DNA of 64,000 nucleotides, from positions 868,001 to 932,000 of the forward strand of contig CP133958.1 of the NCBI GenBank assembly GCA_036251205.1. Reading direction: 5' to 3'. Shown here piece by piece: positions 30,659 through 40,960 of the stretch. Numbering within the stretch: position 1 is the stretch's first letter; each line of letters opens with the position of its first letter. Under the pieces are notes generated by a model, which worked only from the letters and a program-made list of their open reading frames with translations, searched no databases and was not told the origin of the DNA. Origin of the DNA: Orbaceae bacterium BiB (lineage in GTDB: Bacteria > Pseudomonadota > Gammaproteobacteria > Enterobacterales > Orbaceae). A program made the position numbers and the translations under genes.

Positions 30659-30687
30659 AAAAATGGGCGCCTAAAGCGCCCATTTTT
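30659..30687. terminator. Bidirectional terminator between sppA and asnA
   Basis: AAAAATGGGCGC and GCGCCCATTTTT form a perfect 12-bp stem with a 5-nt loop between convergent genes. Confidence 0.9.
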
Positions 30688-30703
30688 ATTAGTACGATAA
30701 AAA

Positions 30704-31696
30704 CTATAATAAATTACTATACTGTTGTTTGGTATTCTTGTCCCAAACACTTGATTGCACTTGACCAATGTGTGATAACTGTAGCAATAACATCGCTAAT
30801 CTTGACTGACCAATACCACCGCCGATTGTTTGCAATAAATCACCATTCATTAATGCTTTATGCCAATCAAATTTAAGTCTATCTTCATCATTCGTTAATT
30901 CTAATTGTTTACGAAGTGCTGTCGGATTAACACGAATCCCCATTGAAGATACTTCAAATGCACTTTTTAATACCGGGTTCCACACAATAATATCGCCATT
31001 TAAACCAAAATGACCTTCTTCATTAGGTGTACTCCAATCATCATAATCCGGAGCTCTGACATCATGTTTCTCTTTATTCGATAAAAGTCCACCAATACCA
31101 ATAATGAATACAGCACCAAACTCTTTAGCAATCAAATTCTCGCGCTCTTTTGATGATAACGTTGGATAACGTTTTAGCAAACTTTCACTATCAATAAATG
31201 TAATTGATTGAGGTAGGAATGGTGTCAAACCATATTGTTTTGCAACCTCTGCTTCTGTTGCTTTTAACGCTTGATAGATATTTTCAACTGTTGATTTTAA
31301 AAATGATAATGTACGATCTTGTGGAGCGATAACCTTTTCCCAATCCCATTGATCAACATAGACTGAATGAATTGGCGACAACATATCTTCATCAGGTCTT
31401 AATGCTTTCATATTAGTATATAAACCTTCACCGATCGCGAAATGTTTTAAACTTAATGTCTTACGCTTCCATTTTGCTAATGAATGGACCACTTCAAAAG
31501 TTGCCTCTGGAATACACTTCACTTTAACTTGTACAGCTTTTTCGCTACCAGATAGATTATCTTGAACACCATCACCAAGTTGGCTTAAAATCGGTGCCTG
31601 GACTTCAATTAGCGATAAATTATCAGCAAGTTGCTGAGCAAAATACGATTTAACAAAAGAGATTCTTTGTTGTGTTTCTTTAAATGAGGGCTGCAT
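30704..31696 (-). CDS. asnA: Aspartate-ammonia ligase (asparagine synthetase A)
   Basis: A 330-residue class II aminoacyl-tRNA-synthetase-like enzyme that makes asparagine from aspartate, ammonia and ATP. It has [58 protein letters not shown] and the C-terminal [12 protein letters not shown]. Length matches E. coli. It is in a minus-strand pair with yddG, which lies upstream. Confidence 0.96.
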   Translation of the reverse strand: MQPSFKETQQRISFVKSYFAQQLADNLSLIEVQAPILSQLGDGVQDNLSGSEKAVQVKVKCIPEATFEVVHSLAKWKRKTLSLKHFAIGEGLYTNMKALRPDEDMLSPIHSVYVDQWDWEKVIAPQDRTLSFLKSTVENIYQALKATEAEVAKQYGLTPFLPQSITFIDSESLLKRYPTLSSKERENLIAKEFGAVFIIGIGGLLSNKEKHDVRAPDYDDWSTPNEEGHFGLNGDIIVWNPVLKSAFEVSSMGIRVNPTALRKQLELTNDEDRLKFDWHKALMNGDLLQTIGGGIGQSRLAMLLLQLSHIGQVQSSVWDKNTKQQYSNLL

Positions 31697-31785
31697 AATG
31701 TTCCTTAAAATATCGTTTTTTCAATAGCAATAAATCTAATGTAATAAAATAAACCAGAAACTGTAATTATTCAAATGAATATCAC

Positions 31786-32676
31786 TTATTTTGTCAAGGA
31801 ACTCTTACGACTTCCCCAATAACATAATAAAGAGCCGCCTGTCACCATCAGCATACCTAACCAAAATGCAACAGAAAGAGCAACACCTAGCCATAGTGAA
31901 GACCAAAAAATGGATAACAACGGAGTAAAATAAGACATAATGGAGAGTAATAAAATATTACCTTTTTGAATACCATAATTCCAAAAGGAATAACCGAGAG
32001 CCATCGCTAACGATAAAAAGATCACTTCTAATCCAACAGAGAAATTAATAGTTAGCACAGTATTATCAAAGATAAAATATTTACACCATAAAAAGACACC
32101 TGTCATAAATAAAAAAACGGATGTGGCATCTTCACCTTTACCATATTTTCGTGTAATGCAACAAAAAAGTGCCCATAAAATAGCGGCAGAAAAGGCAAAT
32201 AGGTAAGGAATAGGATTAAGCTGAATACGAAAAATAATAGAATGAATAAATGTAAGATTACCTTCAGTTAATGAGTAGATGATACCTAAAAAAGCTAATG
32301 CAATACCTAGCCAAATAAGTTTATTACTCTTTTGTAGTTTAAAGATAATTGCACCGATTACGGTAAAACATGGCCATGCATAATTAAGCATAGTCACTTC
32401 TAACGTTTGTTGACGATCTTGCGCATAACCAATCGACTGAGAAAGCAATATTTCATAAATAATAAAGATAGCGCCGCAACCGTATAAATATAATTTAGAA
32501 AATTGCCAAACTTTAGGTACCCCTTTAAAACAGATGATAAGTAAACCTCCTAAAGTATAAATAATTGCAGCACCAGCACTTGCACCTAAACTTTCTGTAA
32601 TAGTGCGCATCAAGCCAATCGACGTGCTCCAAAATAAAATGGCCATTAAACCAAACCATGTTGCATTAATCTTCAA
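31786..32676 (-). CDS. yddG: YddG-type aromatic amino acid exporter (EamA/DMT family)
   Basis: A 296-residue inner-membrane transporter of the drug/metabolite superfamily with ten predicted helices. It follows E. coli YddG: an early FWSTSIGLMRTITE, then YEILLSQSIGYAQDRQQTLEV, LNYAWPCFTV and a final GGSLLCYWGSRKS. YddG exports aromatic amino acids and similar compounds. It is transcribed away from an amino-acid ABC importer and toward asnA. Confidence 0.88.
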   Translation of the reverse strand: MKINATWFGLMAILFWSTSIGLMRTITESLGASAGAAIIYTLGGLLIICFKGVPKVWQFSKLYLYGCGAIFIIYEILLSQSIGYAQDRQQTLEVTMLNYAWPCFTVIGAIIFKLQKSNKLIWLGIALAFLGIIYSLTEGNLTFIHSIIFRIQLNPIPYLFAFSAAILWALFCCITRKYGKGEDATSVFLFMTGVFLWCKYFIFDNTVLTINFSVGLEVIFLSLAMALGYSFWNYGIQKGNILLLSIMSYFTPLLSIFWSSLWLGVALSVAFWLGMLMVTGGSLLCYWGSRKSSLTK

Positions 32677-32836
32677 TGATAAATCCTTGTGCTTTAATTA
32701 AGTATATTGATTAAATCTTTTAATCATAAACCATTCTAGATAAAATTGAAGTATGATAACTAAAAATACACTTGCATAAAATAAGAATAGTCATTATCCT
32801 CCTGTCAGAATTTTTATGCAAAAAAAAGGAATAAAT

Positions 32837-33610
32837 ATGTATTCAAAAATAATCATAAGGTTTTTTATTATTCTAAGCTTATTTGTAAGTTATACAGCAA
32901 GTGCTGAAAAACCTAATTATGTTGTCGGTTCAGGGGGAACATATCGCCCATTTGAATATGAAAATAGTAATAAAGAGTTAGAAGGTTTTGATATCGATAT
33001 TATTAAAGCTATTGCTAAAGTTGAAGATTTTAATATCACCTTAATTAATACCCCTTGGGAAGGAATCTTTGCCACACTAGATAATGGTGAAAGAGATATT
33101 ATTATTTCAGGCATCACAATTACAGATAAACGTAAAGGAACTGTTGATTTTTCTCTGCCTTATTTTCCAGCTGAACAAGTGATCGCAACACTACCTCACT
33201 ATGATATATCTTCAATCGAAGATCTCAGTAATTATACTGTAGGTGTCGTGACAGGGAGCACCGCAGATACGGTCGTATCAAAAATATTAGGACGAAACAG
33301 TAGTTCAATCAAACGTTTTGATAATACTCCACTATTACTACAAGAACTTTATGAAGAAGGTATCAATGCTGCGGTCGGCGACGTTGGAGTAGTAAAATTC
33401 TATATGAAAATGAACCCTGAAAAACAGTTTAACTTAGTATACGATAATAACTTTGAACAACAATTTTTCGGTATTGCAATTGCAAAAGGGAATACCGCAT
33501 TACAAGAAAAGTTAAATTCAGGTCTAAAGAAAATTGCTGAGAACGGAACTTATGCACAAATTTATCAAAAATGGTTTGATAATAGTGTTCCGTCACTACC
33601 TTTGGAATAA
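32837..33610 (+). CDS. Polar amino-acid ABC transporter, periplasmic binding protein
   Basis: A 257-residue solute-binding protein with a signal peptide ending near SYTASA-EKP, then the family-3 SBP fold: YRPFEYENSNKELEGFDIDI, IISGITITDKRKGTVDFS and the C-terminal YAQIYQKWF. It resembles GlnH/ArtJ-type proteins; the ligand is not clear. The ATG at 32837 is chosen because AAAGGA lies seven bases upstream, while the ATG at 32816 lacks a site and would precede the signal peptide with a Lys-rich leader. It starts a three-gene importer operon. Confidence 0.88.
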   Translation: MYSKIIIRFFIILSLFVSYTASAEKPNYVVGSGGTYRPFEYENSNKELEGFDIDIIKAIAKVEDFNITLINTPWEGIFATLDNGERDIIISGITITDKRKGTVDFSLPYFPAEQVIATLPHYDISSIEDLSNYTVGVVTGSTADTVVSKILGRNSSSIKRFDNTPLLLQELYEEGINAAVGDVGVVKFYMKMNPEKQFNLVYDNNFEQQFFGIAIAKGNTALQEKLNSGLKKIAENGTYAQIYQKWFDNSVPSLPLE

Positions 33611-33644
33611 TGCGTTAATATAATTGTAATAATTGGATCTACTT

Positions 33645-34406
33645 ATGAATTTTCGTTGGGAAATTATTAAAGATTATTACCCTCTTTTTATTGAAGGGGG
33701 AATAATGACAATCAAATGTACCCTACTCTGTGTCATTCTGGGTACATGTTGGGGACTAATCCTTGGTGTGGGAAGAACATCACATGCAAAACATGGTATC
33801 TCAAAATATCTCTTGTTATTGCTTGTTCAGTGGCCAGTTCGTATCTATGTCAGTGCATTTCGTGGAACGCCGCTATTTGTCCAAATAATGGTAGTCCATT
33901 TTGTTCTAATGCCTTTTTTGATTAACCCAAGAGATGGTTTATTAGTTTCTGATAATTTAATTTCAGTTGAGACAGCAAGAGTACTACGTACTCAATACGG
34001 CGCCTTTATTTCATGTGTAATCGCCATTACACTTAATGCAGGAGCTTATATCTCTGAAATTTTTAGAGCAGGAATTCAGTCTATTGACAAAGGACAGACA
34101 GAAGCTGCTCGTTCCTTAGGAATGTCTTACTTTAGTACTATGCGAAAAGTCATTTTACCTCAAGCTTTTAGACGTATGCTACCGCCATTAGGTAATAATG
34201 CGATTGCTATTTTGAAAGACTCTTCACTAGGGGCTGCAATTGGCTTAGCTGATTTAGCCTATGCAGCAAGAACAGCTGGTGCCACTTATGGTTCTTATAC
34301 TGAACCTTATTTGGTAATATCTGTAGTATATTGGTGTATGACATTCTTATTATCATTATTAGTTCAGTATATGGAAAAAAGGTTCGCAAAAAGTGATTCA
34401 CATTAA
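33645..34406 (+). CDS. Polar amino-acid ABC transporter, permease
   Basis: A 253-residue HisM/GlnP-type permease with about five helices. The coupling loop ([26 protein letters not shown], with its EAA signature) contacts the ATPase. The ATG at 33645 is preferred over the TTG at 33633 because GGAT lies ahead of it and MNFRWEII is a typical start. Only one permease gene is present, so it probably acts as a homodimer. It overlaps the ATPase gene by 14 bases. Confidence 0.9.
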   Translation: MNFRWEIIKDYYPLFIEGGIMTIKCTLLCVILGTCWGLILGVGRTSHAKHGISKYLLLLLVQWPVRIYVSAFRGTPLFVQIMVVHFVLMPFLINPRDGLLVSDNLISVETARVLRTQYGAFISCVIAITLNAGAYISEIFRAGIQSIDKGQTEAARSLGMSYFSTMRKVILPQAFRRMLPPLGNNAIAILKDSSLGAAIGLADLAYAARTAGATYGSYTEPYLVISVVYWCMTFLLSLLVQYMEKRFAKSDSH

Positions 34407-35115
34407 AAATTTAGAAAAACACTTTGGCACAACTCGTGTATTACAAGGAATATCTTGCCATATTAAAGAGCAAGAAGTGATCTCGGTAATTGGTCCTTCG
34501 GGTTCAGGGAAAAGTACTTTTCTGCGTTGTATCAATGCATTAGAAGAACTTTCCTCCGGTGAAATCGTTATTAATAACTTTAAAATCCACGACCATAAAA
34601 CAAGTTTAAATAAATTAAGAGAAACCGTTGGAATGGTATTTCAGCGCTTTAATCTGTTCCCGCATATGTCTGTGTTGGATAATTTAATTTTAGCGCCAAT
34701 GGATGTAAAAAAAATCGCTAAAAAAGATGCTATTGAAAAGGCTAAAACATTACTTGAAAAAGTTGGCCTGCTCGATAAAATTAACGCCTTTCCAAGTCAA
34801 CTATCTGGTGGTCAGCAGCAACGCGTTGCAATTGCAAGAGCATTAATGATGGATCCTAAAGTCATGTTATTTGACGAACCAACTTCAGCTCTTGATCCTG
34901 AATTAGTCGGCGAAGTATTAGCAGTAATGAAAAATTTAGCATTAGAAGGCATGACAATGATTGTTGTCACTCATGAAATGGGTTTTGCTAGAGAGATGTC
35001 TGATCGTATCATTTTTATTGACCAGGGTATTATTCAGGAACAAGGTTCACCTGAACAGATCTTTAGTAATCCACAAAATGAAAGAACACAGCTGTTTTTA
35101 AGTAAGGTCTTATAA
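34393..35115 (+). CDS. Polar amino-acid ABC transporter, ATP-binding protein
   Basis: A 240-residue GlnQ-type ATPase with Walker [11 protein letters not shown]-loop [12 protein letters not shown], signature [15 protein letters not shown], Walker [15 protein letters not shown] and the switch His in VTHEMG. The start is a GTG at 34393 inside the permease gene, with AAAAAAGG about ten bases upstream, so translation is coupled. The operon ends at a strong terminator. Confidence 0.92.
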   Translation: MIHIKNLEKHFGTTRVLQGISCHIKEQEVISVIGPSGSGKSTFLRCINALEELSSGEIVINNFKIHDHKTSLNKLRETVGMVFQRFNLFPHMSVLDNLILAPMDVKKIAKKDAIEKAKTLLEKVGLLDKINAFPSQLSGGQQQRVAIARALMMDPKVMLFDEPTSALDPELVGEVLAVMKNLALEGMTMIVVTHEMGFAREMSDRIIFIDQGIIQEQGSPEQIFSNPQNERTQLFLSKVL

Positions 35116-35165
35116 TTTATCTCAATACATAATAACTTTATTTTAATAGACAGTCATTGCAATAT

Positions 35166-35196
35166 AAAAAAAGCGCTCAATATGAGCGCTTTTTTT
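35166..35196. terminator. Bidirectional terminator between ABC operon and fabB
   Basis: A run of A, then AGCGCTCA and TGAGCGCT around three bases, then a run of T. It serves the ABC operon and convergent fabB. Confidence 0.9.
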
Positions 35197-35211
35197 GATG
35201 ACAAACGTCAA

Positions 35212-36420
35212 TTATGCATATTTTTTTAACACAATTGTTGCATTTGTACCACCAAATCCGAAACTATTTGACATTACTGTAGTCAATTCTCTTTCAGTTG
35301 GCTTAGTAATAATATTCATTCCCTTAGCTGCTTCGTCAAGCTCATCAATATTAATACTTGGAGTAATAAAGCTATTTTCCATCATTAATAATGAATAAAT
35401 CACTTCTTGAGCACCGGTAGCACTTAATGAGTGTCCTGTCATTGATTTTGTAGATGAAATTGCTGGAACATTATCACCAAATACTTGTTTAATCGCCCAC
35501 AGTTCTTTCACATCACCAATTGGTGTTGACGTACCATGAGTATTGATATAATCAATTGGAGTATCAAGGTCTTGAATAGCCAGTTGCATACAACGTAATG
35601 CACCTTCTCCTGAAGGAGAAACCATATCTTGTCCATCAGAAGTCGCTGCATAACCCACAATTTCACCATAAATATGAGCACCACGCGCTAATGCATGTTC
35701 GAGCTCTTCAACAACAACCATCCCAGCACCACCAGCAATAACAAATCCATCGCGATTTGCATCATAAGCACGTGAAGCTTTTTCTGGCGTGTCATTATAC
35801 TTGGTTGATAATGCGCCCATAGCATCAAATTCACAAGACATTTCCCAGCCAAGCTCTTCACCACCACCAGCAAATACCACATCTTGTTTACCTAATTGGA
35901 TAAGCTCAGCAGCATGACCAATACAGTGAACAGAAGTTGCACATGCTGAAGTCATTGAATAACTAACACCTTTAATCTGGAATGGAGTCGCAAGACATGC
36001 TGAAATAGCAGATGACATTGAACGCGTTACCGCGTAAGGACCTACACCTCGTAAACCTTTCGTTTTCATCCCTTCAACTGCGTCATATTGATTCTTTGTT
36101 GAACCACCATAACCAACAATAAGACCCGTTCTTGGATTTGAGACTTGTTCTGGTGCTAATTTTGAATCTTCAATCGCCTGTTGCATTGCCAGATAACCAT
36201 AAATAGATGCATCATTCATAAAGCGAACAACTTTGCGATCAATAAGACCTGTAGTATCTAATTTAACATTTCCCCAAACGTGGCTACGCATACCACTATC
36301 TTTCATCTTTTGGGAAAACGTGATACCACTTTTACCAACTTTTAATGAATCTAAGACTTCTTTTTTGTCATTACCAATGCTTGATAAAATTCCTAACCCT
36401 GTTATTACAACTCGTTTCAT
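35212..36420 (-). CDS. fabB: 3-oxoacyl-[acyl-carrier-protein] synthase I
   Basis: A 402-residue condensing enzyme of fatty acid elongation, needed for unsaturated fatty acids in E. coli. It has the nucleophile Cys in [12 protein letters not shown], the His in [11 protein letters not shown] and [10 protein letters not shown], and the final [13 protein letters not shown]. It starts with [14 protein letters not shown], the family start. The gene is alone on the minus strand with a long upstream region, and a FadR/FabR site could lie there but none was recognised. Confidence 0.96.
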   Translation of the reverse strand: MKRVVITGLGILSSIGNDKKEVLDSLKVGKSGITFSQKMKDSGMRSHVWGNVKLDTTGLIDRKVVRFMNDASIYGYLAMQQAIEDSKLAPEQVSNPRTGLIVGYGGSTKNQYDAVEGMKTKGLRGVGPYAVTRSMSSAISACLATPFQIKGVSYSMTSACATSVHCIGHAAELIQLGKQDVVFAGGGEELGWEMSCEFDAMGALSTKYNDTPEKASRAYDANRDGFVIAGGAGMVVVEELEHALARGAHIYGEIVGYAATSDGQDMVSPSGEGALRCMQLAIQDLDTPIDYINTHGTSTPIGDVKELWAIKQVFGDNVPAISSTKSMTGHSLSATGAQEVIYSLLMMENSFITPSINIDELDEAAKGMNIITKPTERELTTVMSNSFGFGGTNATIVLKKYA

Positions 36421-36950
36421 TAACTTAGAGCTCCACTTAAAAATGATTTAATTTATGTCTGTAAAATTGAGTTAATTATAGCGTACACTTGTAAGCTGAA
36501 CAACAACAATTATTATTTACTTTTCTCATTATTATAAAAAATACCTGATTGTAACAGCTTTTATCAGTGATAAAAAAAATAATAAAAATAGGAACAGTTG
36601 TTAGCTAATTACTTATATCGTTAATAAAATAGTGCATCGATTAGGAAGGATAAATCAATCACTTTAGCTATTATAATATTTTAAGAATGCGAGGTTATTA
36701 TTCCTATTTAACTGGCTATAACTATGTTATACAAATAATTTGTTCTTATACTATTTACTACGCATTATGAATGATTTATGTCAGGTTCGAATATCGTCTT
36801 GTAAAAAATTTATGATTAAAAATAATCTTAGCAAAAATATTTCAGTTTTCATCCATTACAATATAGCTCTTTATCGTACTTGGCATTATGCGCAATAACA
36901 AAAATATGCTATAGTTAGCAGATATTTTTAGATAACAAAAGAGAATTATT
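36421..36950. other. 530-bp gene-free region between divergent fabB and rsfS
   Basis: Very AT-rich with no frame worth calling on either strand. TTGGCA at 36880 followed by TATGCT/TATAGT near 36906 could be the rsfS promoter, with spacing of 19 bp or more. No clear hairpin, operator or RNA gene was seen. Confidence 0.45.
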
Positions 36951-37268
36951 TTGCAGCAATCACTTCAAGATTTTATCATCGACAAAATTGATGATTTAAA
37001 AGGTACAGACATTGTTACTATCAATGTTAAAGGTAAATCAAGTATTACTGATTATATGGTCATCTGTACGGGGACCTCAAGCCGTCATGTGAGCTCTATT
37101 GCATCTTATTTATTAGATGAAGCAAAAAAACAGGGTTATTTAGTCTTAGGTGCAGAAGGCCAAGCTGATTCAGATTGGGTTGTGGTTGATATGGATACGG
37201 TCATCGTTCATGTTATGCAAGAAGAAAGCCGCCAACTTTACGAACTTGAAAAGCTTTGGGTACAATAA
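36951..37268 (+). CDS. rsfS: Ribosomal silencing factor RsfS
   Basis: A 105-residue protein that binds uL14 on the 50S subunit and blocks subunit joining in starvation. It matches E. coli RsfS throughout: [45 protein letters not shown] and YELEKLW. The start is TTG at 36951, with AGAGAA upstream; no ATG fits the family N-terminus. rlmH follows three bases later. Confidence 0.94.
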   Translation: MQQSLQDFIIDKIDDLKGTDIVTINVKGKSSITDYMVICTGTSSRHVSSIASYLLDEAKKQGYLVLGAEGQADSDWVVVDMDTVIVHVMQEESRQLYELEKLWVQ

Positions 37269-37271
37269 TCG

Positions 37272-37742
37272 ATGAAAATCCAGCTTATTGCAGTAGGAAC
37301 TAAAATGCCCCAATGGGTAACGACTGCATTTAATGATTATTCATCACGTTTTCCTAAAGATATGCCTTTTGAACTGGTAGAGATTCCAGCAGGGAAACGG
37401 GCAAAGAATGCTGATATTGTTCGAATACTTGATAAAGAAGGCGAGCAGATGCTGGCGAGTTGTGGAAAAGGTAATAGAATTGTTACCTTAGATATTCCAG
37501 GTAAACCGTTCACAACCGAAGAACTTGCTCAACAGTTAGAAAAATGGAAAGCCGATGGTCGTGATATTAGCTTATTAATTGGAGGCCCTGAAGGATTATC
37601 TCCTGCTTGTAAATTAGCCGCTCATCAAAGCTGGTCACTCTCGCCACTTACTCTCCCCCATCCTCTAGTCAGAGTTATTGTTGCTGAAAGCCTTTATCGG
37701 GCTTGGAGTATTACGACCAACCACCCTTACCATCGGGAATAA
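37272..37742 (+). CDS. rlmH: 23S rRNA (pseudouridine1915-N3)-methyltransferase
   Basis: A 156-residue SPOUT methyltransferase for m3-pseudouridine 1915 of 23S rRNA. It has [27 protein letters not shown], the knot [10 protein letters not shown] and the C-terminal [16 protein letters not shown] and HPYHRE. It lies three bases after rsfS and three before ybeY. Confidence 0.96.
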   Translation: MKIQLIAVGTKMPQWVTTAFNDYSSRFPKDMPFELVEIPAGKRAKNADIVRILDKEGEQMLASCGKGNRIVTLDIPGKPFTTEELAQQLEKWKADGRDISLLIGGPEGLSPACKLAAHQSWSLSPLTLPHPLVRVIVAESLYRAWSITTNHPYHRE

Positions 37743-37745
37743 TAC

Positions 37746-38198
37746 ATGAGTACAATTATTTTAGATTTACAAATTGCGACACAAAATCAGGATAACCTGC
37801 CAAGTGAAGAGCAAATTGATCAGTGGCTAAATATCATTCTACCACCGTTTATGAGTGAAGCGGAGCTGACTATTCGTATCGTTGATGAAGAAGAGAGCCA
37901 ACATCTTAATAATACTTATCGCCATAAAGATAAACCGACTAATGTGCTCTCTTTCCCTTTTGAATCACCAATTGAGATTGAAACACCGCTATTAGGTGAT
38001 TTAATCATTTGCAAACAAGTTGTCGAACGGGAAGCTAATGAACAGCAAAAATCATTATCGTCTCATTGGGCACATATGATCGTACACGGCTGTTTACATT
38101 TACTTGGCTATGATCATATTGAGGATGATGAAGCTGAAGAGATGGAAGGAATCGAAATCGAAATTATGGCTGAGCTTGGATTTGCTAACCCATATTAG
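37746..38198 (+). CDS. ybeY: Endoribonuclease YbeY
   Basis: A 150-residue zinc enzyme for 16S rRNA 3'-end maturation and ribosome quality control. It has the family blocks [17 protein letters not shown] and [14 protein letters not shown], and the zinc motif [15 protein letters not shown] with three His. In E. coli it lies between ybeZ (phoH-like) and corC; here ybeZ is absent and ybeY follows rlmH. Confidence 0.96.
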   Translation: MSTIILDLQIATQNQDNLPSEEQIDQWLNIILPPFMSEAELTIRIVDEEESQHLNNTYRHKDKPTNVLSFPFESPIEIETPLLGDLIICKQVVEREANEQQKSLSSHWAHMIVHGCLHLLGYDHIEDDEAEEMEGIEIEIMAELGFANPY

Positions 38199-38353
38199 TT
38201 TTACACTAGAATAGCATATTACAGCAATTTTATAACGAAAATATAACTGCATCATCGATGACTTTCATCTTGCAGTAATTGCCTGATATTGATATCATTT
38301 CAGGCAATATTGACACATTATATTAATCATAAATTGAGAGGAAAAATAGTAAA

Positions 38354-39220
38354 ATGAATGATGATAATCACCGGAGATCGAAAAAAGGATTTACGTTATG
38401 GTTAAGTCAATTATTTAACACAGAACCACAGAATCGAGATGAACTAATCAAACTTATTCGTGATGCAAAAGAAAATAAACTTATCGACCCTGATACGTTA
38501 GATATGATTGAAGGCGTGATGGAGATAGCCAAGCAACGTGTTCGTGATATCATGATTCCCCGCACCCAGATTGTCCCGATAAAAGTTAATTATACTCTCG
38601 ACGAGTGTTTAGATATTATTTTTGAATACGGTCACTCGCGTTATCCCGTAATTAGTGAAGATCGTGATCATATCGAAGGAATTTTGCTTGCTAAAGACTT
38701 ACTCATATTTATGAAACAAGGCAGCGAATCTTTTGATATTAAAAAAATATTGCGTCCAGCTGTCGTAGTACCGGAAGCTAAACGTGTAGATCATATGTTG
38801 AAAGAGTTCAGAATGCAGCGTTACCATATGGCAATTGCTATTGATGAATTTGGTGGTGTTTCTGGGCTTGTTACTATTGAAGATGTGTTAGAACTTATTG
38901 TTGGTGATATTGAAGATGAATATGACGAAATAGAAGATCGTGATATTCGCAAATTGGCCCCATCATCATATACTGTTCGGGCATTAACCAGTATTGAAGA
39001 ATTTAATGAAATTTTTAGCACTGATTTTAGTGATGAAGACGTAGATACGGTTGGTGGACTTGTTATGCAACAATTTGGTCGATTGCCTTTAAAGGGTGAA
39101 ACAACAACGATTGATGGCTATCAATTTAAAGTCGTATTAGTTGATAAGCGTCGCATCATTCAGTTACATGTTACACTTCCCGAAGGTATTGCTGATCCTA
39201 ATTTAGATGCAGATGAATAA
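38354..39220 (+). CDS. corC: CorC/YbeX family CBS-domain protein
   Basis: A 288-residue soluble protein with two CBS domains (RVRDIMIPRTQIVPI; AIDEFGGVSGLVTIEDVLELIVGDIEDE) and a C-terminal CorC/HlyC transporter-associated domain (TVGGLVMQQFGRLPLKGE). Family members are linked to Mg/Co efflux and, for YbeX, to ribosome homeostasis. The start at 38354 fits the E. coli N-terminus, though a GGAG-like site is weak. Its 3' end overlaps lnt by eight bases. Confidence 0.93.
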   Translation: MNDDNHRRSKKGFTLWLSQLFNTEPQNRDELIKLIRDAKENKLIDPDTLDMIEGVMEIAKQRVRDIMIPRTQIVPIKVNYTLDECLDIIFEYGHSRYPVISEDRDHIEGILLAKDLLIFMKQGSESFDIKKILRPAVVVPEAKRVDHMLKEFRMQRYHMAIAIDEFGGVSGLVTIEDVLELIVGDIEDEYDEIEDRDIRKLAPSSYTVRALTSIEEFNEIFSTDFSDEDVDTVGGLVMQQFGRLPLKGETTTIDGYQFKVVLVDKRRIIQLHVTLPEGIADPNLDADE

Positions 39221-40772
39221 ATCATATTTAATTCAACTAGGTATAAGCTTAATTTTAGGAGCAATAGCTGTTTTTAGCTATGCTCCTTTTAGTATTTGGC
39301 CGATCGCATTTATCTCTTTTAGTGGATTATTACTTTTAGTTAATAAAAAAACGGTTAAACAAGCCGCTTTAATTGGGTTTATTTGGGGTATTGGTTACTT
39401 TTCGGCTGGTGTCCATTGGATTTACGTTAGTATCAAACAGTATGGGGATTTGCCCCTACCTTTAGCTATTATCATATTAGGTTTATTGATTAGTTATCTT
39501 TCTATCTATCCAATGATATTTACAATATTATTGCGTTTATTGAATAAATATTGCCCGCCATACTCATTTAAGCAATTAGCCCTACTTGCACCATTAATTT
39601 GGCAGCTTACTGAATTTATACGAGGCACTTTACTAAACGGTTTCGCGTGGCTACAGTTTGGCTATAGCCAATTAGATGCTCCACTTGGTGGCCTATTTCC
39701 TATATTAGGCATCAATGGTGTTAATCTTGTTTTTTCTTTCTGTTGCGGTCTATTATCTTATCTGATTTATCAATTAGCCATACATCTAAAATACCACCAA
39801 GTAATAATAAAATCGCATTTATATAGTGCTGCATGCACCATATTGGTGCTATTTTTTGCATCTTATTGGTTCGAAACTGTTAATTGGACACAAATCGATA
39901 CTTCTAGGCAAGCTAATATTACCCTCGTACAAGGGAATATTCAACAATCGCTTCGCTGGAATAAAGAACAATTAAACCAAACGCTTGATATTTATAGTCA
40001 ACTAACAGAACAATATATAAAACAAAGTGATATTATTATTTGGCCTGAAGCAGCAATTACAGATCTTGAGTTAAATCAACAAAGTTATTTGCGAGCCTTA
40101 GATCAAATAGCAATAGAAAATAATACGGCTATTGCTGTTGGTATTCTTGATTTAACAAAAAAACAGAATGATTACCAAATTTATAATGCGTTAATTGTGC
40201 TAGGTGATAGTAAACCTTATCAATATCCAACGACTAATCGTTATTTAAAACATCATTTGGTCCCTTTTGGTGAATATACACCGTTTGAATCACTACTCAA
40301 ACCAATTGCAGAATTATTAAATATTCCAATGTCATCAATGTCTCCGGGCCCAACCTTGCAACAACCACTCGTGATGAAACAGTTTAAATTTGCTACAGTC
40401 ATTTGCTATGAGGTTATTTTGTCTGACTTGATATGGCAAAATTTTACCGAAGATACTGATTTTTTACTTACAGTTTCAAATGATGCATGGTTTGGTAATA
40501 GCATCGGGCCTTGGCAACATTTGCAAATGGCTAGAGCAAGAGCACTCGAATTTGGTAGAACACTGCTACGTAGTACCAACAATGGAATCACTACCGTTAT
40601 TTCACCACAAGGCTTGATTGAGAAGCAGATACCACAATTTGAAATAGGAGCACTGTCAACACAACTCAATCCAAACACAGGGCTAACACCTTATGCCAAG
40701 TGGGGAAATTATCCTTACTATGTTCTTCTTTTAATCTTAATCATCATCTTTTTCATACGGCGAAAAAATTAA
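39213..40772 (+). CDS. lnt: Apolipoprotein N-acyltransferase
   Basis: A 519-residue inner-membrane enzyme that adds the third acyl chain to lipoproteins. About six N-terminal helices are followed by a periplasmic nitrilase-like domain with Glu (WPEAAITD), Lys (KHHLVPFGEY) and Cys (VICYEVI), then a C-terminal helix. The start may be 39207 or 39213; both lie inside corC and neither has a strong ribosome-binding site, so translation is probably coupled. Confidence 0.94.
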   Translation: MNKSYLIQLGISLILGAIAVFSYAPFSIWPIAFISFSGLLLLVNKKTVKQAALIGFIWGIGYFSAGVHWIYVSIKQYGDLPLPLAIIILGLLISYLSIYPMIFTILLRLLNKYCPPYSFKQLALLAPLIWQLTEFIRGTLLNGFAWLQFGYSQLDAPLGGLFPILGINGVNLVFSFCCGLLSYLIYQLAIHLKYHQVIIKSHLYSAACTILVLFFASYWFETVNWTQIDTSRQANITLVQGNIQQSLRWNKEQLNQTLDIYSQLTEQYIKQSDIIIWPEAAITDLELNQQSYLRALDQIAIENNTAIAVGILDLTKKQNDYQIYNALIVLGDSKPYQYPTTNRYLKHHLVPFGEYTPFESLLKPIAELLNIPMSSMSPGPTLQQPLVMKQFKFATVICYEVILSDLIWQNFTEDTDFLLTVSNDAWFGNSIGPWQHLQMARARALEFGRTLLRSTNNGITTVISPQGLIEKQIPQFEIGALSTQLNPNTGLTPYAKWGNYPYYVLLLILIIIFFIRRKN

Positions 40773-40888
40773 TTATTCTGGCATATTTTTTGCTTATATT
40801 ACGAATAACAGTTGTTTATTAAACGTTAGATTAATGTTAGTAATAGCATAAATATGCAAAAATAATACATTTGTAAGCAAAAATCAGT

Positions 40889-40894
40889 TATAAT
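40889..40894 (+). promoter_or_regulatory. Candidate -10 element of gltI promoter
   Basis: A perfect TATAAT lies 66 bp before the gltI start. The best -35 at 17-bp spacing is TACATT, which is weak, so an activator may be needed. Confidence 0.35.
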
Positions 40895-40960
40895 AGCCCG
40901 CTGCTGATAAAATATTCAATATTTTTAAGGCAATACAATCAGAAGAAAGAGGAGATGAGT

